From Methanosarcinales archaeon (GTDB lineage Archaea > Halobacteriota > Methanosarcinia > Methanosarcinales > Methanogasteraceae): a stretch of DNA of 7,083 bases. Location of the stretch: NCBI GenBank assembly GCA_030609345.1, contig JAUWCK010000054.1, positions 1-7,083 of the forward strand, given 5' to 3'. Below the pieces are notes generated by a model. That model was not told the DNA's origin. It saw only the letters and a list, made by a program, of their open reading frames with translations, and did not search any database. Shown one piece after another: positions 5,389-7,083 of the stretch. Position 1 is the first letter of the stretch. Each line of letters starts with the position of its first letter. Made by a program: the position numbers and the translations under genes.

Positions 5389-6244
5389 TAATTTCCGGCA
5401 GTGTCTGCGATGAACGTGTGTGACCGCCCTTAAAGACGCTGTTCAGAAACTCCTCCTGCCCGAGACCCTGCTTGCGCGCCATCCTGTGGAGCGCATTCTG
5501 GACGCCTGTGCCGTACTGCGCTGCCTTCTTTGGCGCCCATGCCAGTCTGTGCGGGAGGTACTGTTCAGAAACTCTCCTGAGGATGTACTTTCTCACATAC
5601 CCGCCTTCCTCCTTCTGCATCTTGAGTCGTGTATCGATGCGGCGTGCGACATCAACCACATCGCGGTTACAGATCGGCAGGCAGAGTTCCACGCCGCACA
5701 GCTCTGCAACCAGAGCGTCCCGCCCGATCTGGGCAGGGAGTGCAAGCACGTCCTTCTCGAGTTCGATGCCGAGCACCCCATCATCGCAATGCCGCTCGTA
5801 ACGCTTGTACCCGGCAAAGAGTTCGTCTGCGCCCTGCCCTGTCAGCAACGACCCGGTTCCATGCGCGTGCGCACACCTTGACACGAGATACATGCATATT
5901 TCGATCCCTGCCACAACAGGGTTCGTGGTTTTTATCGCATGAAGCACCAGCGGGATCGCTGATTCGATATCCGCTTCGGTACACTCACATATCCGCAGCC
6001 GATCCTCCATCCCGAGCAGTGCTGCTGCCTTCTGCGCATGGTTTATGTCATGAGAGCCGTGCATCCCGACCGCGTACAACTCGATATCAGGATCTATCGA
6101 TGCTGCGATGGCTGCGATGAGTGAACTGTCGATGCCACCTGAGAACGCAACTCCTATACGACCCCGGTCATGCATGCACAATTGCACAGCATCCTTAATG
6201 CACGCTGTAAGGCAACGGATTGCTTCTGCTTCATCGGTCTGCAT
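5378..6244 (-). CDS. asparagine-synthetase-type ATP pyrophosphatase without a glutaminase domain
   Basis: The product has 288 residues from the ATG at 6244. The PP-loop SGGIDSS (35-41) binds ATP and GQGADELFAGYKRY (136-149) is the second signature of the AsnB synthetase domain; WAPKKAAQYGTG (236-247) matches its conserved C-terminal segment. Such enzymes adenylate an aspartate or other carboxylate, which then reacts with ammonia or an amine. The N-terminal glutamine amidotransferase domain of normal AsnB (about 200 residues, catalytic Cys2) is absent, so it must use free ammonia or a separate glutaminase, or have another amidating role. GTG codons at 6253 and 6250 are alternative starts; all of them overlap the 3' end of the methyltransferase gene, which implies translational coupling. 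Confidence 0.85.
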   Translation of the reverse strand: MQTDEAEAIRCLTACIKDAVQLCMHDRGRIGVAFSGGIDSSLIAAIAASIDPDIELYAVGMHGSHDINHAQKAAALLGMEDRLRICECTEADIESAIPLVLHAIKTTNPVVAGIEICMYLVSRCAHAHGTGSLLTGQGADELFAGYKRYERHCDDGVLGIELEKDVLALPAQIGRDALVAELCGVELCLPICNRDVVDVARRIDTRLKMQKEEGGYVRKYILRRVSEQYLPHRLAWAPKKAAQYGTGVQNALHRMARKQGLGQEEFLNSVFKGGHTRSSQTLPEITKN

Positions 6245-6878
6245 TCTCACCACTCACGATCTGGATTGTGTTCATCCAATAGACATTTTGTTCGATCACA
6301 TCGAATCCGGCATCCCGTATCATCGAAGGTAGATCCCTCCTGATGAAATCTCTTGCAGTCGCTCCTTCCACAAGCATCCATACCTTGAGTAAAAGCACAG
6401 CTAGCGTGCGTTTTGGGTACGCATAATCAAGAACGATGATCTTCCCACCCAGCTTTAGTACCCTCTGCATCTCGCGAAGCACATTCATCTGCACAGGATG
6501 CGGCATCTCATGTAAGCCAAAGGTCACAGCTGCGCGGTCGAAGTATCCGTCAGTATAAGGAATCTCCTCGGCATTGGCGTAACAGAACCGTATGTTATCT
6601 TCGCTCTTGTTTTCTGCTTTCTTAAGCATATTTTCGGATAGGTCAACGCCCACCACCTCTCCGTTACTCCCTATCTCCTCTGCAATCATCGCACACAACG
6701 TACCGGTCCCGCAGCAGACATCCAGAACCTTTTGACCCGGCTTCAAATCCATTTTATTGATGGTGAGCCTTCTCAAGCCCTCTTCTCCGCCGAAGAAGGA
6801 GGCGATGAATCTGACAAGAGGGTCGTATATACATGCGATCCTGTTGCAATCCTCCCTGTAATGCTCTGGCTTTTCCAT
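6231..6878 (-). CDS. class I SAM-dependent methyltransferase, UbiE/MenG-like
   Basis: The product has 215 residues from the ATG at 6878 (MEKPEHYRED). Motif I, VLDVCCGTG, is at 51-59; the acidic residue binding the SAM ribose is D79 (GVDLSENML); NAEEIPYTDGYFD (102-114) and GLHEMPHP (121-128) follow, then LKLGGKIIVLDYAYP (141-155). These resemble ubiquinone/menaquinone C-methyltransferases, although many archaeal relatives act on other small molecules and the substrate here cannot be told. The residues before motif I (CNRIACIYDPLVRF) fit the UbiE N-terminus. ATGs at 6917 and 6920 give longer forms in AT-rich sequence that looks like leader. No clear Shine-Dalgarno precedes any of them. It is the first gene of an apparent two-gene operon and overlaps the asparagine-synthetase-like gene by 14 bases. 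Confidence 0.83.
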   Translation of the reverse strand: MEKPEHYREDCNRIACIYDPLVRFIASFFGGEEGLRRLTINKMDLKPGQKVLDVCCGTGTLCAMIAEEIGSNGEVVGVDLSENMLKKAENKSEDNIRFCYANAEEIPYTDGYFDRAAVTFGLHEMPHPVQMNVLREMQRVLKLGGKIIVLDYAYPKRTLAVLLLKVWMLVEGATARDFIRRDLPSMIRDAGFDVIEQNVYWMNTIQIVSGENADR

Positions 6879-6950
6879 ACTCAGGATTATGTTTCCGGAA
6901 GATATATGGTTTGACATCATCTGTTGCAGAAAGCGTTCTTTGGCAAAACA

Positions 6951-6961
6951 ATTTAAATATA
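6951..6961. promoter_or_regulatory. TATA region of the divergent promoters
   Basis: ATTTAAAT (6951-6958) is a perfect palindrome and extends to TTTAAATATA on the plus strand and ATATTTAAAT on the minus strand. It is placed well for the PRC-barrel gene (predicted start near 6980, ATG 7003) and for the methyltransferase gene (predicted start near 6928, ATG 6920/6917 or 6878). Confidence 0.5.
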
Positions 6962-6971
6962 AAGAAGTATA

Positions 6972-6984
6972 AGTGATAATCACT
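6972..6984. promoter_or_regulatory. dyad AGTGATAATCACT, possible operator
   Basis: AGTGA and TCACT form perfect 5-base arms around TAA. It sits about 11 bases after the TATA region, where the PRC-barrel transcript would begin. A repressor bound here would block that start. No regulator is identified. Confidence 0.35.
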
Positions 6985-7002
6985 AACACGAGAGGGATGT
7001 TA

Positions 7003-7083
7003 ATGGCAAAAATATTCGCAAAGAACCTGTCAAAGAAGAACGTAATGAGCAGTGACGGATCGATACTTGGTACACTGTACAAC
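7003..7083 (+). CDS. PRC-barrel domain protein, N-terminal 27 codons only
   Basis: The gene starts at ATG 7003 behind GAGAGGG (6990-6996) and runs off the window. The visible residues MAKIFAKNLSKKNVMSSDG, then SILGTLYN, match the beginning of archaeal PRC-barrel proteins, where a strand (KNLSKKNVMSSDG) is followed by LG.LYN. PRC-barrel proteins are small beta-barrel adaptors; in haloarchaea some (CdpB) work with SepF in cell division, and others have RNA-related or unknown roles. Which role applies cannot be judged from the fragment. Confidence 0.65.
   Translation, partial: MAKIFAKNLSKKNVMSSDGSILGTLYN

Noticed and set aside
5420..5881. Plus-strand ORF of 153 codons opposite the asparagine-synthetase-like gene
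   Set aside because: It is antisense to a gene with clear PP-loop motifs and its own product has no recognisable pattern.
6879..7082. N-terminal extension of the methyltransferase with a hydrophobic segment
   Set aside because: This stretch runs antisense through the PRC-barrel start and the divergent promoter, so the apparent membrane segment is an artefact of AT-rich DNA.
1..7083. TACAAC at both ends of the window as a sign of a circular molecule
   Set aside because: Six bases can match by chance, and joining the ends would stop the PRC-barrel frame after four more codons.
1..7083. CRISPR array, tRNA or rRNA
   Set aside because: No regularly spaced short repeats and no tRNA or rRNA signatures were seen; the only notable direct repeat is the dockerin-tail pair.

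Overview
The window looks like chromosomal DNA of a methanogenic or methane/alkane-oxidising euryarchaeon, broadly of Methanomicrobia/ANME type. The main reason is a tandem-ABC ATPase resembling component A2 (AtwA) of methyl-coenzyme M reductase activation. Supporting signs are archaeal TATA boxes, ribosome binding sites of the GGTGA/GGAGG type, a PRC-barrel start of archaeal type, dockerin-like C-terminal tails and the end of a group II intron. The lineage call is inference; no rRNA or tRNA is present.

Layout. Positions 1-137 are the 3' end of a group II intron: domain V, then domain VI with its bulged branch-point A, then the 3' splice site. After a 151-base leader with a perfect UUCG hairpin comes a 352-aa gene (289-1347) with an N-terminal P-loop and a C-terminal JAMM/MPN+ metalloprotease motif. 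Positions 1348-1604 hold one doubtful small ORF and the promoter and ribosome binding site of the AtwA-like gene (1605-3317). Positions 3318-4205 are a small accessory module. Two decayed dockerin-tail copies, sharing a 32-base identical core, flank two overlapping small genes: a 68-aa unknown and a 114-aa retropepsin-like aspartyl protease. A radical SAM/SPASM enzyme (4206-5351) follows and ends at a terminator-like hairpin.

On the minus strand, a UbiE-type SAM-dependent methyltransferase (6231-6878) overlaps the start of a glutaminase-less asparagine-synthetase-type ATP pyrophosphatase (5378-6244); the two look translationally coupled. This pair diverges from the start of a PRC-barrel gene that runs off the right edge (7003-7083). 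The divergent region carries a palindromic TATA-like ATTTAAAT and a dyad.

How the genes may work together. The AtwA-like protein would act in ATP-dependent maturation of Mcr or an Mcr-like enzyme. The JAMM fusion suggests ATP/nucleotide-linked proteolysis, possibly of a ubiquitin-like (SAMP) conjugate. The small aspartyl protease beside a SPASM radical SAM enzyme could belong to peptide or protein modification, but no precursor peptide could be identified. The strongest candidates for something undescribed are the P-loop-JAMM fusion and the dockerin-tail-bounded small-gene cassette.
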